Shown here: in pieces, positions 52,817 to 62,628 of the stretch
How positions within the stretch are numbered: the first letter of the stretch is position 1
Layout of the letters: each line of letters begins with the position of its first letter
NCBI RefSeq assembly: GCF_900104145.1
Contig: NZ_FNLB01000006.1
Coordinates: forward strand, 207,001 to 271,000
Direction of reading: 5' to 3'
From: Pseudovibrio sp. Tun.PSC04-5.I4
Lineage (GTDB): Bacteria; Pseudomonadota; Alphaproteobacteria; Rhizobiales; Stappiaceae
Length of the DNA: 64,000 bases
Made by a program: the position numbers and the translations under genes
The notes under the pieces: generated by a model
What the model was told of the DNA's origin: nothing
What the model saw: the letters and a program-made list of their open reading frames with translations, nothing else
Databases searched by the model: none

Positions 52817-53847
52817 CACAAGCACTATCGCACCAGATAAACGGTTTGCGTACTTTAAAGCCCAAGTCAGAAAAACCACGTCTCTCTGTCGGGTTCATTC
52901 TTGCAAAACGATTTACGCTTTGTGCCTTTGCCAATTTTGTTGATGTGTTGAGACTTGCCGCGGACGAAGGTGACCGCAGTCGGCCGATCTTGTGTAACTG
53001 GACTATACTGTCAGACACGATGGATCCCATCTCATCAAGCAGTGGTATTACAGTTCAGCCGAAAGAACGCCTCGGGGATCCGCGACGTTTCAATTACATT
53101 GTCGTGGTGGGCGGGCTCATGGATGATACGCCAAGCCTCAGTGCGGCCTATAACAGTTTTTTGCAAGACGCAGCCGCGGTGGGTGTTCCGCTCGTTGGGG
53201 TCTGTACGGGGGCATTCCTATTGCACAGGGCTGGGCTACTTGACGGGTACCGCAGTTGTGTCAGCTGGTTTAGTCATACTGATTTTAAAGAACAATTCGA
53301 TGGACTTGATCCGGTTTCGGATCAGATTTTCGTCGTTGATCGGGATCGGTTAACCTGTGCGGGTGGGGTCAGCTCTGCCCATCTGGCGGCCTATCTGGTC
53401 GATAAACATGTGGGCCGGGCACATGCAAGTAAGAGCCTCCACATCATGATCATTGATGATGCACTTCAGGCCGAGAAACCTCAGCCCGGCATTCCGCTTG
53501 ATCTTAAAACACAGAACCCAATTGTGCAGCGGGCTTTGCTTGTTATGCAGCAGAATATTGATACGCCAATCTCTATTCAGGAAATTGCCAAGCGCATGGG
53601 AAAAAGCAAACGCCAGATAGAGCGCTATTTTCGCTTGTCCTTGGATACATCCCCCCAAGTGGCGTTCGTTAATATCCGGCTCGATCTGGCCCGCCATTTT
53701 CTTGAGACAGGTCAGAAGTCAATTGCACAGATCGCAGTGGATTGCGGATTTTGCGACTCGTCTCACCTAAGCCGGATGTTCCGCCGGCGTTATGGATGCA
53801 CACCGCAGGTTTTGAGGCGACCAGCCTTGATAGAGCTTGAGGCCTGA
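52813..53847 (+). CDS. GlxA-type AraC-family regulator, GbdR-like
   Basis: 344 residues. The N-terminal DJ-1/PfpI-like domain (SVGFILAKRFTLCAFANFVD, VVVGGLMDDTPSLS, GVCTGAFLLHRAGLLDG, LTCAGGVSSAHLAAYLVDKH) precedes two C-terminal AraC HTH motifs (ISIQEIAKRMGKSKRQIERY and SIAQIAVDCGFCDSSHLSRM then FRRRYGCTPQ). This is the architecture of GbdR, the activator of betaine and dimethylglycine catabolism in Pseudomonas. Its location between purU and the BCCT-gbc genes supports that role. Confidence 0.87.
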   Translation: MTQALSHQINGLRTLKPKSEKPRLSVGFILAKRFTLCAFANFVDVLRLAADEGDRSRPILCNWTILSDTMDPISSSSGITVQPKERLGDPRRFNYIVVVGGLMDDTPSLSAAYNSFLQDAAAVGVPLVGVCTGAFLLHRAGLLDGYRSCVSWFSHTDFKEQFDGLDPVSDQIFVVDRDRLTCAGGVSSAHLAAYLVDKHVGRAHASKSLHIMIIDDALQAEKPQPGIPLDLKTQNPIVQRALLVMQQNIDTPISIQEIAKRMGKSKRQIERYFRLSLDTSPQVAFVNIRLDLARHFLETGQKSIAQIAVDCGFCDSSHLSRMFRRRYGCTPQVLRRPALIELEA

Positions 53848-53950
53848 CCGACGGAAAAGATGGTTTCCTCATGCCAGCACTGTTGGGTTCCCTGAATAGA
53901 AGGGCGCTGCCGCCCATCTGGTGTGAAGGATTTACCTGCTTCATTTTCTC

Positions 53951-53990
53951 ATAAAAAACCGCCGCTGAAACGCATGCGTACCAGCGGCGG
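53951..53990 (-). terminator. Rho-independent terminator of the BCCT transporter gene
   Basis: Read on the minus strand, CCGCCGCTG (53990-53982) pairs with CAGCGGCGG (53967-53959), a 9-bp GC-rich stem, followed by six T residues. It lies 31 bp after the BCCT stop codon. Confidence 0.85.
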
Positions 53991-54020
53991 GCAAAGTGCA
54001 AGCTTGAGAAATACTCTTAA

Positions 54021-55670
54021 TCAGCGTGGCTCATTGGCTAATCCGCGCCAGATAGAGACGCACATGACCAGAAGCACAACAGTGAAGAGCAAACCTGTAG
54101 AGATCACCATAGATTGCAGCGATTTCAAGCCTCCTGCCGAAAGGAGCAGCACGATCGCGATCAACCCCTCAAACAGGCACCAGAAAACACGTTGTGGAAT
54201 GGGTGCATCGACCTTGCCACCTGAAGCAATGGTGTCGATCACCAATGACCCTGAATCCGACGAGGTGACAAAGAAGACGATCACAAGAACGATCCCGATA
54301 AAGGACGTAATGGAAGCCAGCGGAAGAGCATCCAGCATTGTAAACAGCTGAACCGGAAGAGCAGCTTCGGTTACCGCGGTGTAACCGTCACGCGCAACCT
54401 GACTAATTGCAGCGCCGCCAAATATTGACATCCAGAGGACACAGACCAGCGAGGGGATCAGAAGCACACTGATGAGGAATTCGCGCACGGTGCGTCCACG
54501 ACTTACCCGGGCAATGAACATGCCAACAAACGGTGACCAGGAAATCCACCAGGCCCAGTAAAAAGATGTCCAGCCCTGCATGAAATTCACATCTTCACGG
54601 CCGACCGGATTCGACAGTGCAGGAAGGTATTGCAGGTAAGCTCCGAGGAAGTTGAGTATATCGGGGAGCAAAAATAATGTTGGCCCTGCGATAAGTACGA
54701 AGAGGATCAGGAGGGCAGCGATCCCCATGTTGATCTCTGAGAGCAGTTTGACCCCGGCTTCAAGGCCGCGAACGACTGAGAAAAGTGCAATTGCGGTGAT
54801 ACCAACGATCAGAATAACCTGCCACGTCGTGTCGATCGGCATGTCAAACAGCTTATTGAAGCCGGAGTTCGCCTGAATAGCACCAAGACCGAGAGAGGTG
54901 GCAAGTCCGAACAGCGTGGCAAACACTGCAACAATATCAATAATGTGTCCCGGCCAACCCCAAACGCGCTCGCCAAAAATAGGATAGAATGCGGAACGAA
55001 TGGTAAGCGGCAGCCCTTTGTTATAACTGAAAAATGCAAGGCTGAGAGCGACGACTGCGTAAATGGCCCAGGGATGCAGCGCCCAATGGAAAATGGATGC
55101 AGCCATGCCAAGACGAATGGCTTCTTCCTGACTGGTGGCTGCGCCCAGTGGCGCCCAGTCTGTGCGGATACCATCAGCACCAACTGCAGTGCCACCTAAC
55201 GACGAAGAAAAATGACTGAGAGGTTCGGAGACGCCATAGAACATCAGGCCGATGCCCATTCCGGCAGCAAAGAGCATTGAAAACCAGCTCAGGTAGCTGA
55301 AGTCAGGTTTTGCTTCCCGCCCTCCGAGACGGATTTTTCCGTAAGGGCTGATTACGATAACAAGGCAGAGAATGACGAAAATATCGGCGGCGCTGATGAA
55401 AAACCAATCGAAGCTTTTTGTGACCGTTGAAAAGAGCAGACTGAAAACGGAGTTTGCCTGTTCTGGCATTATCAAAGTGTACGCCACGAAGGCGATGACA
55501 GTCAGAGCAGAGACCGCAAAAACTGGATTGTGAATATCAAATCCGATTGGCCCGAACTTGCCCTCAATATTGTCCTGTCCGATACTGTAATCCGAACCAG
55601 TTTGGTCATCAGGCGGGTTCTCTAATGGGATTCCGGCCGATGTCTGGCCGGAATTTCGTATGTCAGTCAT
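54021..55670 (-). CDS. BCCT-family betaine/choline/carnitine transporter
   Basis: 549 residues, 12 membrane segments. BCCT signatures: SMLFAAGMGIGLMFYGVSEP, FHWALHPWAIYAVVALSLAF and SFYWAWWISWSPFVGMFIAR, RVSRGRTVREFLIS. The SWSPF tryptophan region forms the betaine-binding box. It should import glycine betaine (or dimethylglycine/choline) with Na+ or H+. It stands between the GbdR-like gene and gbcAB, fitting a supply role for betaine demethylation, and is terminated by a strong hairpin. Confidence 0.93.
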   Translation of the reverse strand: MTDIRNSGQTSAGIPLENPPDDQTGSDYSIGQDNIEGKFGPIGFDIHNPVFAVSALTVIAFVAYTLIMPEQANSVFSLLFSTVTKSFDWFFISAADIFVILCLVIVISPYGKIRLGGREAKPDFSYLSWFSMLFAAGMGIGLMFYGVSEPLSHFSSSLGGTAVGADGIRTDWAPLGAATSQEEAIRLGMAASIFHWALHPWAIYAVVALSLAFFSYNKGLPLTIRSAFYPIFGERVWGWPGHIIDIVAVFATLFGLATSLGLGAIQANSGFNKLFDMPIDTTWQVILIVGITAIALFSVVRGLEAGVKLLSEINMGIAALLILFVLIAGPTLFLLPDILNFLGAYLQYLPALSNPVGREDVNFMQGWTSFYWAWWISWSPFVGMFIARVSRGRTVREFLISVLLIPSLVCVLWMSIFGGAAISQVARDGYTAVTEAALPVQLFTMLDALPLASITSFIGIVLVIVFFVTSSDSGSLVIDTIASGGKVDAPIPQRVFWCLFEGLIAIVLLLSAGGLKSLQSMVISTGLLFTVVLLVMCVSIWRGLANEPR

Positions 55671-55813
55671 GAAGCATTCTCCTGTGTTGGACCTGCGAAA
55701 AAACTTCCGTCAGGAGAGACCCTTTGCTGGACCTTTCTTATGATTTGGGTGTTCCATACGCCTCACCGAGTGAACGCGGCTTGATTGATGCGCATGGTGG
55801 GTAGACTGAGGTG

Positions 55814-56944
55814 TTAGAGTTCAATTTCTACGTTCGACAGAGGTGTTGCGCAGCAGATCAGAATTTTGCCCTGATCAATCTCGCGCTGGCGGATGCCGCC
55901 GCCGTGCTGCATGTCTACTTCGCCCGAGATGAGCTTTGATTTGCAGGTGCCGCAGATTCCGCGTTGACATGAGGACAGCGGTAAAAGCCCGGCCTCGCGA
56001 GCTGCCGATAGGATTGTCATACCTGGACCGCATTCGACCACATGGCCGGTTTTGGTGAAGTTGACGCGGAAGGTCTGCTCGCTGATTTCGGGCGCTGAAG
56101 TAGGGTCTTCGAATGACCCTGCCGTTTCCGCACCGAAGTCGAAGCTCTCTTCGTGATACTTCTCCATATCAAAACCGGCGTCCTGCAACATGTTTCGAAC
56201 GCCCTCCATGAAGCGAGCCGGTCCGCAACAAAATACTTTGCGTTCTTTGAAATCAGGCGTCATGAGGGACAACATTTGTATGTTGAGACGGCCTGTGTAA
56301 CCACTCCAGCTATGATGGGCTGATGCGGTATCGCAGGTGAACGCAAGTTTCAGCCCCAGATTCTGGGCGGCCAGCAACGCGAGTTCGTCTTTGAAAATGA
56401 TGTCGGACGGCGTCCGTGCCGCATGTAGGAAATACAGATCTGTCGGCTCCGACAGATCGCAGGCAGTGCGCGTCATGGACATCATTGGAGTGATGCCACT
56501 GCCAGCGGAAATAAATAGAAACTTCTCCTCAATGGTGGCGTCGGTCGTAAACTCGCCCGCTGGGCCGGAGACATTTACTTCTTTGCCCGGAACCATGTTG
56601 TCATGGAGCCAGTTGGAACCAGGACCTCCGGGAACGCGTTTGACTGTAATTTCGATCCGGTAAGGGCGTGCTGCGGAAGCGGATATGGTGTAGCTGCGCA
56701 TGATCATGCCTTCGACAGGAAGCTCAAAGGTCATATGTTGCCCCGGGTAAAACCGGAAGTCGCGTGGTTCACGGGCTGAAAAGAGGAAGGTCTTTACGTC
56801 ATGCGTTTCCTGACGGACCTGCCGGCAAACAAGCACGTCATCTAATTCAGGATCCCAATACGGTACGCGAGTTGCCTCAGTGAATTTGTCATCAGCTCGC
56901 AGTGACGCGTTTTGCAGGCTTTCCGGTGTCGGGTTTACGGTCAT
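55814..56944 (-). CDS. gbcB: Glycine betaine demethylase reductase subunit
   Basis: 376 residues, ferredoxin-NADP reductase type: FAD motif MRSYTISASA, NAD motif ISAGSGITPMMSM and FCCGPARFMEG, then a C-terminal plant-type [2Fe-2S] ferredoxin domain with CxxxxCxxC (SCQRGICGTCKSKLISGEVD) and a fourth Cys (ILICCATPL). It passes electrons from NAD(P)H to the GbcA Rieske oxygenase. Its ATG overlaps the gbcA stop codon by 4 bp, so both are translated together. Confidence 0.9.
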   Translation of the reverse strand: MTVNPTPESLQNASLRADDKFTEATRVPYWDPELDDVLVCRQVRQETHDVKTFLFSAREPRDFRFYPGQHMTFELPVEGMIMRSYTISASAARPYRIEITVKRVPGGPGSNWLHDNMVPGKEVNVSGPAGEFTTDATIEEKFLFISAGSGITPMMSMTRTACDLSEPTDLYFLHAARTPSDIIFKDELALLAAQNLGLKLAFTCDTASAHHSWSGYTGRLNIQMLSLMTPDFKERKVFCCGPARFMEGVRNMLQDAGFDMEKYHEESFDFGAETAGSFEDPTSAPEISEQTFRVNFTKTGHVVECGPGMTILSAAREAGLLPLSSCQRGICGTCKSKLISGEVDMQHGGGIRQREIDQGKILICCATPLSNVEIEL

Positions 56945-58215
56945 TCTGCTGGCACCTCCAGTTCACAGGAGGCGAAGTGCTCTTGTAGCCGCGCAATGTA
57001 CCAGTCGCAGAATGTTTCCAGATGTGGTTCTGTAAACTGCGAGTAAGGCCCCGGTTCATAGGCAGGGTCTTCGCAGCCGATTTGAGCAAGGCGCACAAGG
57101 TCAGCATCCTGCTGGTTGGTCATTGTCCAGACTTGCTTCAGGTTTTCAAGGTTGTAATGCTCTCCCTCAATGGCGTCTTTGTGGACCAGCCAGGTGGTGC
57201 GGACCAATGTCCGGCCTGGGGAGATTGGCAGTGCCGAGAAGGTAACGATGTGGTCGCTCATAAAATGGTGCCAGGAATTCGGGTGGGTCCAGAAACTCAA
57301 TCCACCCAGTTTGGCGTCGGTAAAGGCGCCTAGCAGCTTTTTCGAGGCGATTTTAGTGTCCAGCGTATGAGATTCCCCTTCTCCCATCAGGGGCAGTCGC
57401 ATAGCGCGAAAACTGGTGGTATTGGAGAGGCGGTCCATTTCGGCGGAGGGCAACCCGTCCGCTTCCCAGCGCTTATGGTCCCTCTCCAGCACTTTCAGGT
57501 AATTTTGGACATCTTCTGACCTGCGCTCATCCATCTCGTCGGGGGAAAAGCCAAAGCCAAATTCGGAAAGCGGTACTGTCAGTTGTGGGTGCGTGCCTTC
57601 ACAATGATAGCATTCGCGATTGTTCTCAATTGTTAGCTTCCAGTTGCCCTCTTCGATCAAATCGGTCGTGTGAGCTACCTTACAGTTGGCGATGTCATGC
57701 AGTGCCAGATAAGGCTCCATCACACGCGTCATTTCCTCGATGTCTTCGGGAGGGTTTTCTGCGAGACAAATGAAAATCAACCCGCTAATCGAACGCAAAT
57801 GGATGGCTTTGAGGCCATGACAGTCTTTGTCAAAATCTGCGCCCATGTGTTCTGCAAGGATAAGCTTTCCATCTTCGTTATAGGTCCAGCCATGGTATCG
57901 ACAAACGATGTTCCCGATCGTCGTTGTGCGTTCGTCGATAAGCCTTGCGCCGCGATGGCGGCAAACATTGTGGAAAGCGCGGATGCCCATGTCGTCGCCA
58001 CGCAGAAGCAGAATGGATGTTCCGCCGATCTCTACGGTGACACAATCGCCAGGTTCTGGTAGTTCCGGCTCTACTGCAACAAAAACCCAGAGTTGGCGAA
58101 AAATTGCGTCGATATCCAGATCAAGAAATTCGGGTGCACTATAGAAAGGTGCTTCCAGGCTACGGCCTTTTTTGCGCCGGTCTACGAGTTCTTGAATATT
58201 AAAAGAAGAGCGCAT
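56941..58215 (-). CDS. gbcA: Glycine betaine demethylase Rieske oxygenase subunit
   Basis: 424 residues. The Rieske [2Fe-2S] site is C-R-H ... C-R-Y-H (VCRHRGARLIDER and VCRYHGWTYNEDG). The mononuclear iron site is in ENNRECYHCEGTHPQL (His, His) with a later Asp (TNQQDADLV). It oxidatively demethylates glycine betaine to dimethylglycine and formaldehyde. Length and the YHCEGTHPQL motif fit GbcA/GdnA-type proteins; stachydrine or carnitine oxygenases are alternatives, but the neighbouring betaine genes favour this call. Confidence 0.88.
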   Translation of the reverse strand: MRSSFNIQELVDRRKKGRSLEAPFYSAPEFLDLDIDAIFRQLWVFVAVEPELPEPGDCVTVEIGGTSILLLRGDDMGIRAFHNVCRHRGARLIDERTTTIGNIVCRYHGWTYNEDGKLILAEHMGADFDKDCHGLKAIHLRSISGLIFICLAENPPEDIEEMTRVMEPYLALHDIANCKVAHTTDLIEEGNWKLTIENNRECYHCEGTHPQLTVPLSEFGFGFSPDEMDERRSEDVQNYLKVLERDHKRWEADGLPSAEMDRLSNTTSFRAMRLPLMGEGESHTLDTKIASKKLLGAFTDAKLGGLSFWTHPNSWHHFMSDHIVTFSALPISPGRTLVRTTWLVHKDAIEGEHYNLENLKQVWTMTNQQDADLVRLAQIGCEDPAYEPGPYSQFTEPHLETFCDWYIARLQEHFASCELEVPAE

Positions 58216-58789
58216 GATCAGATACCTCGGCCTTTAAATGGTGCCTGGGAAGATAGCCTGTGCAGGAGGGGTCGAAGGAATAAAACCGAGCAGCTTTCAC
58301 ACACTTGATGCAGAAGGTGCTCCTGTTTTGGGAGGCGGTAACGTGCGCGGCACGGACTGTGTTGCAGGCCATAATTTGCATCGGGAGCCTCCCTCATTCT
58401 TATGCGATAGCTAACCTGTATTTAACCGCCTTTGCCGGATTTCGGGCAGGTCAGGCGATTAGGCTGATTTAGAAAGTTAGTTCGAATTGAACGCGTGGTG
58501 GCAGGAATTTTGAGGCAAAAAGGCAGTATAAATGCGACGCGCCTGCGTTGTGATCACAGTCACTGCGACATCAGTATCCGCTATTGTTGCATACTGTTCG
58601 AAACTACCTGAAAAATTAGAGATTTCTCTCTGAAATTCTGTAAAATAGGCTGGCTTGATTGTGAGTTCTCGTAGAGTTTATGAGAAATGAATGTCTATTT
58701 ATTTACAGAATTGGCGGGAAACACGATATCCGCGAAATCCCGCCAATTCTGTAAGGCGCTCTAGGTCGTCTAGGATGTATAGACTGAGC
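58216..58789. other. Intergenic region between gbcA and soxG
   Basis: 574 bp without a credible gene. It contains the gbcA promoter region and a long perfect inverted repeat at 58703-58754 near the end of the sox operon. Confidence 0.5.
58703..58754. terminator. 17-bp perfect inverted repeat downstream of soxG
   Basis: TTACAGAATTGGCGGGA at 58703-58719 pairs without mismatch with TCCCGCCAATTCTGTAA at 58738-58754 around an 18-nt loop. It is 36 bp after the soxG stop on the transcribed strand. No T run follows, so it may act as a bidirectional terminator, mRNA 3'-end stabiliser, or protein-binding site. Confidence 0.5.
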
Positions 58790-59302
58790 CTAAACTCCGC
58801 TCTCAAATTCCAGGCTTGCTGCTTTCAAAAGCCCATGGACATGGGGAAAGAATGAGCGCCAGATATCCAGCCGAAACTGATTTTCAGCTTCTCGCGTTAA
58901 GATCACCTGCACACTGTCGAAGATCGTCCGTACCCCCCGGCCCGGAGTGAGCTGTGCCAAGTCGCGCGGGCAGGAAGTAGACAGCAATTCCTCTGCCTGA
59001 TCACCAAAAACGCGGATGCTCATCTCGCGGCTGGAAATATCGGTCAGGTTGTGAAGTGCATTGGGGTAGACAGCAGCTAATGCGTCCTCAATGGCAGGTT
59101 TATCTTGGGTTGAGCAGGTCAGGACCCATTCGTCTGGTCCCAGTTTTAAGAGAGATCGTCCATCGGCCGTGCTCTGCTCGCTGATTTTTGCAGGCAGTGT
59201 CAAACCCAGCGCTTGGGAAAGAGCGGCCACATTTTGCTCTTTACACCGAAGGCTGAACCGGCCAGCGGCAGGGATAGTTTCAATTTTTGTATTAAACACC
59301 AT
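58790..59302 (-). CDS. soxG: Sarcosine oxidase gamma subunit
   Basis: 170 residues from the ATG at 59302 (AGGGGGCG before it; the frame continues upstream into soxA). The SoxG fold is seen in LSQALGLTLPAKISEQSTAD, LLKLGPDEWVLTCS, LTDISSREMSIRVFGDQAEE and LDIWRSFFPHVHGLLKAAS. It is the smallest structural subunit of heterotetrameric sarcosine oxidase. It starts 13 bp after soxA and closes the soxBDAG operon. Confidence 0.9.
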   Translation of the reverse strand: MVFNTKIETIPAAGRFSLRCKEQNVAALSQALGLTLPAKISEQSTADGRSLLKLGPDEWVLTCSTQDKPAIEDALAAVYPNALHNLTDISSREMSIRVFGDQAEELLSTSCPRDLAQLTPGRGVRTIFDSVQVILTREAENQFRLDIWRSFFPHVHGLLKAASLEFESGV

Positions 59303-59315
59303 TGTCTGCGCCCCC

Positions 59316-62300
59316 TTACATTTTGATCCGCTCGCCCTCAGGGTCGTAAAATACAGTCCCTGTGACGGTTGCACGATGGGTTTTATCTGGCATTGGAATA
59401 TCGATGGTTTTGCCATTGCGCTCAAACCCGCCTTCTACCAGCGCCATGGCAATGGAGCGGCCCAGAGCTGAACTCCAGTAGGAGGAGGTGACATGCCCCA
59501 GCATCTTTGCTGGAATGGATGTATCGCCGCACTCAACAATCTGGGCACCTTCTTCCAACACCACCTTGGGGTCTTCCGTAAGCAGGCCAATCAGTTGTTT
59601 GCGAGTTGGCAGCAGCATGTCCGGGCGGGTGAGGGAGCGTTTGCCAACAAAATCTGGCTTCTTCTTACCGATTGCCCATGTTAGGCCAGCATCAGCAGGC
59701 GTAACGGTGCCATCTGTGTCTTGCCCGACAATGATGTAACCTTTTTCCGCCCGCAGCACGTGCATGGTCTCCGTTCCATAAACGCATACATCGTATTTTT
59801 GACCTTCGTTGTACAGAATCTCCCAGAGGGCGCGGCCATGCTCAGCAGGTACGTTTACCTCAAAGCCAAGCTCGCCGGTAAAGCTGATGCGGAACAGGCG
59901 TGCTTTAAAGCCGCCCACGGTGCATTCACGCAGTGCCATATGCGGAAAGCTCTCTGCAGAGAGGTCAGCTCCTTCCACGAAGGGTTCTAGTAATTTGCGG
60001 GCATTGGGGCCATTGAGCGCGATGGTTGACCACTGCTCGGTTGTTGAGGTGAGCCACACATCCAGATCCGGCCATTCGGTTTGCAGGAAATGCTCCAGCA
60101 TAGTCAACACACGGGCTGCTCCGCCAGTGGTGGTGGTCACATGGAAGCGATCTTCAGCAATACGCCCAATCACTCCATCATCACGGATGAAACCATCCTC
60201 TCCCAGCAGCAGGCCATAGCGACACCGCCCCGGAGCAAGCTTTGTCCATGGGTTGGTGTACATGCGGTTCATGAATTCGGCCGCATCGGGACCGACAATC
60301 TCAATCTTACCCAGAGTTGACGCGTCAAACATGCCGACGGAGGCGCGGGTCTCGCGACACTCGCGCATCACGGCAGCGTGCATGTCTTCGCCAGCTTTTG
60401 GATAATACCAGGCACGGCGCCACAGTGAGACCGGTTCAAACACAGCGTTGTTTTCTTCCGCCCAACTGTCCACGTTGGTTTTACGGGTGACCTCGAACAA
60501 CTCGTCCTTGTGGTATCCTGCAAAACTGCCAAATGTGGTCGGCGTATAAGGAGGTCGGAAGGTCGTCAGACCCACTTTTGGTACAGGACGCCCCAACTGA
60601 TCGGCCGCAATTTTCAAGCCGTTCATGTTGGAGAGCTTTCCCTGATCGGTTGCCATGCCGTTGGTGGTAAAGCGTTTGATGTGTTCAATGGACCGCATGC
60701 CCTCACGCACGGCGAGGCGGATGTCTTTGGCGGTCACATCGTTTTGGAAATCAACAAAGGCGCGCTGGGTTGCTGATTGGCCGTTGGTTGGCAGTTCCTC
60801 AAACACTTCGCCAGATCCAATACGATCCGCGCTGACCGTGATTGCAACAGATGTGACAGCTTTACCGAGGGAACCTAATGCCGCTGCAGCCGCTTTGACA
60901 CCATCGTCAAAGGCACTTTGCTGGCCCCAAAGTCCGCGACTAGCCCCGGCGATATGACAGCGCTCGGTTTTTTCTCCCGGCAGAAATGCTTCATTTTCTG
61001 CATCCCACACAAGGCTGCCCTTGGTGTGAGAGAACAGGTGTAAGGAGGGCGTCCAGCCTCCACTCATCAGCACCGCATCGCAAGCAAACGTGCTGAGATC
61101 GCTGACTTGGTTGTCTGGAGCGACTTTGCCAACAGTAATGCTGTTGGCGCGTTTGCGCCCCTTTACGGTGGTGACGGTGTGCCTCAATTTGAATTCAATA
61201 CCGCGTTTGCCTGCTTCGTTCCGCAAGGCTTCGGGTACGCTGTGACGCAAGTCCACGATTACTGGGATTTTAACCCCGGCATCAGCCATATCAAAGGCAA
61301 CGTGCCACGCACTGTCATGGGAGGTGACAACAGCAGCAGCGTTCCCCACCTTCACGCCAAAGCGATTGAGGTAGGTTTGAGCGGCGCTTGCCATCAGCAC
61401 GCCGGGGCGGTCATTGCCGTCAAAGACCAGTGGGCGCTCAATAGCTCCTTGGGCAAGAATGACTTCCTTGGCGCGAATGCGCCACATACGCTCACGCGGG
61501 GCATTGGCAGGCACCTCTGCCAGATGGTCTGTCAGTTTTTCGACAACACCCACCATGTTTTCATGATAGTAGCCCATCGCGGTGGCACGGGTGAGGATGC
61601 GTACATTCTGTGCTGATTGCAGCTCTGTAACAGTGGTCGCCAACCAACTTTCAGCAGGTTGCTCATCTACTTGTGCGGTATTCTCATAAAGCAAGGAACC
61701 GCCCAATTCGCGGTGTTCATCCACCAGCACAACATCGGCTCCGCTGCGAGCGGCAGTGAGCGCGGCAGCAAGACCTGCCGGACCTGACCCAATGACAAGC
61801 AACTCCGCGTGCAGATAACGCGCGGCATAGGTGTCTGCATCTGGCTCAGTTGGTGCAACGCCTAAGCCTGCTGAGGCTCGGATGATGGGCTCATAGATTT
61901 TGTCCCAAAAGCTTTTCGGCCACATGAAGGTTTTGTAGTAAAACCCGGCGGCAAGGAAAGGGTAGAGTTTGTCGTTGATCTCACCCACATCAAAGCTCAG
62001 GCTCGGCCACTTGTTCTGGCTTGAGGTGCTCAAGCCCTCGTAGATCTCTTGCACCGTGGCACGTGTATTTGGTTCACCCAGCCCTTTGCCCGGACGAGCG
62101 GTGTTGATCAACGCGTTGGGTTCTTCTGAGCCAGCGGTTACAGGGCCGCGCGGACGGTGGTACTTAAATGAGCGGCCCATAAGGTGCACACCGTTTGCCA
62201 ACAGGGCAGACGCAACTGTGTCGCCTTCATAGCCTTCAAAGGTGGCGCCATCAAAGGTGAAGCGAACACGCTTGTCCAGATTGATGCGGCCTTTGCCCTC

Positions 62301-62318
62301 AACACGCCAGTTGTTCAT
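59316..62318 (-). CDS. soxA: Sarcosine oxidase alpha subunit
   Basis: 1000 residues from the ATG at 62318. The N-terminal 2Fe-2S-like fold (RFTFDGATFEGYEGDTVASA, RSFKYHRPRGPVTAGSEEPN) is followed by the NAD/FAD domain (LLVIGSGPAGLAAALTAARS, VVLVDEHRELGGSL) and a C-terminal GcvT folate domain (FRISFTGELGFEVNVPAEHG, TVTPADAGLTWAIGKKKPDF). It transfers the sarcosine methyl to THF, forming 5,10-methylene-THF. The start overlaps the soxD stop by about 20 bp; a GTG at 62330 is a less likely start. Confidence 0.93.
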   Translation of the reverse strand: MNNWRVEGKGRINLDKRVRFTFDGATFEGYEGDTVASALLANGVHLMGRSFKYHRPRGPVTAGSEEPNALINTARPGKGLGEPNTRATVQEIYEGLSTSSQNKWPSLSFDVGEINDKLYPFLAAGFYYKTFMWPKSFWDKIYEPIIRASAGLGVAPTEPDADTYAARYLHAELLVIGSGPAGLAAALTAARSGADVVLVDEHRELGGSLLYENTAQVDEQPAESWLATTVTELQSAQNVRILTRATAMGYYHENMVGVVEKLTDHLAEVPANAPRERMWRIRAKEVILAQGAIERPLVFDGNDRPGVLMASAAQTYLNRFGVKVGNAAAVVTSHDSAWHVAFDMADAGVKIPVIVDLRHSVPEALRNEAGKRGIEFKLRHTVTTVKGRKRANSITVGKVAPDNQVSDLSTFACDAVLMSGGWTPSLHLFSHTKGSLVWDAENEAFLPGEKTERCHIAGASRGLWGQQSAFDDGVKAAAAALGSLGKAVTSVAITVSADRIGSGEVFEELPTNGQSATQRAFVDFQNDVTAKDIRLAVREGMRSIEHIKRFTTNGMATDQGKLSNMNGLKIAADQLGRPVPKVGLTTFRPPYTPTTFGSFAGYHKDELFEVTRKTNVDSWAEENNAVFEPVSLWRRAWYYPKAGEDMHAAVMRECRETRASVGMFDASTLGKIEIVGPDAAEFMNRMYTNPWTKLAPGRCRYGLLLGEDGFIRDDGVIGRIAEDRFHVTTTTGGAARVLTMLEHFLQTEWPDLDVWLTSTTEQWSTIALNGPNARKLLEPFVEGADLSAESFPHMALRECTVGGFKARLFRISFTGELGFEVNVPAEHGRALWEILYNEGQKYDVCVYGTETMHVLRAEKGYIIVGQDTDGTVTPADAGLTWAIGKKKPDFVGKRSLTRPDMLLPTRKQLIGLLTEDPKVVLEEGAQIVECGDTSIPAKMLGHVTSSYWSSALGRSIAMALVEGGFERNGKTIDIPMPDKTHRATVTGTVFYDPEGERIKM

Positions 62319-62616
62319 TTTTCTCGTCACCCGCTTCGTTGATGTCTGGACGCGGCTCGCCCATCGGATAAGTGGCTACAAATTTGTCTGTAACGGTGTT
62401 GCGAATAGCGTTGAAGTATCGCCCGCAACCATGGGAGTGGCGCCATTGCTCAGCATGTTCACCCCGCACATTAGAACGGATGAAGAGGTAATCCATCCAT
62501 TGCGCATCTGTAGCTTGGGCAGGGTTCTCAGGTCGTGCGACATGTGCTTGCCCGGAATAGTCAAATTCAAGCTCAGGCAGGGTCTCATTGCAATAAGGGC
62601 AGTGGATCAGGAGCAT
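62299..62616 (-). CDS. soxD: Sarcosine oxidase delta subunit
   Basis: 105 residues. The zinc-binding pattern CPYCNE near the N-terminus and HSHGCGRYFNAIRNTVTD in the middle (Cys/His ligands) is characteristic of SoxD. Length is typical (about 90-105). Located between soxB and soxA with a short overlap into soxA, in the conserved order soxB-D-A-G. Confidence 0.92.
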   Translation of the reverse strand: MLLIHCPYCNETLPELEFDYSGQAHVARPENPAQATDAQWMDYLFIRSNVRGEHAEQWRHSHGCGRYFNAIRNTVTDKFVATYPMGEPRPDINEAGDEKNEQLAC

Positions 62617-62628
62617 GCTGTTTCCTCC

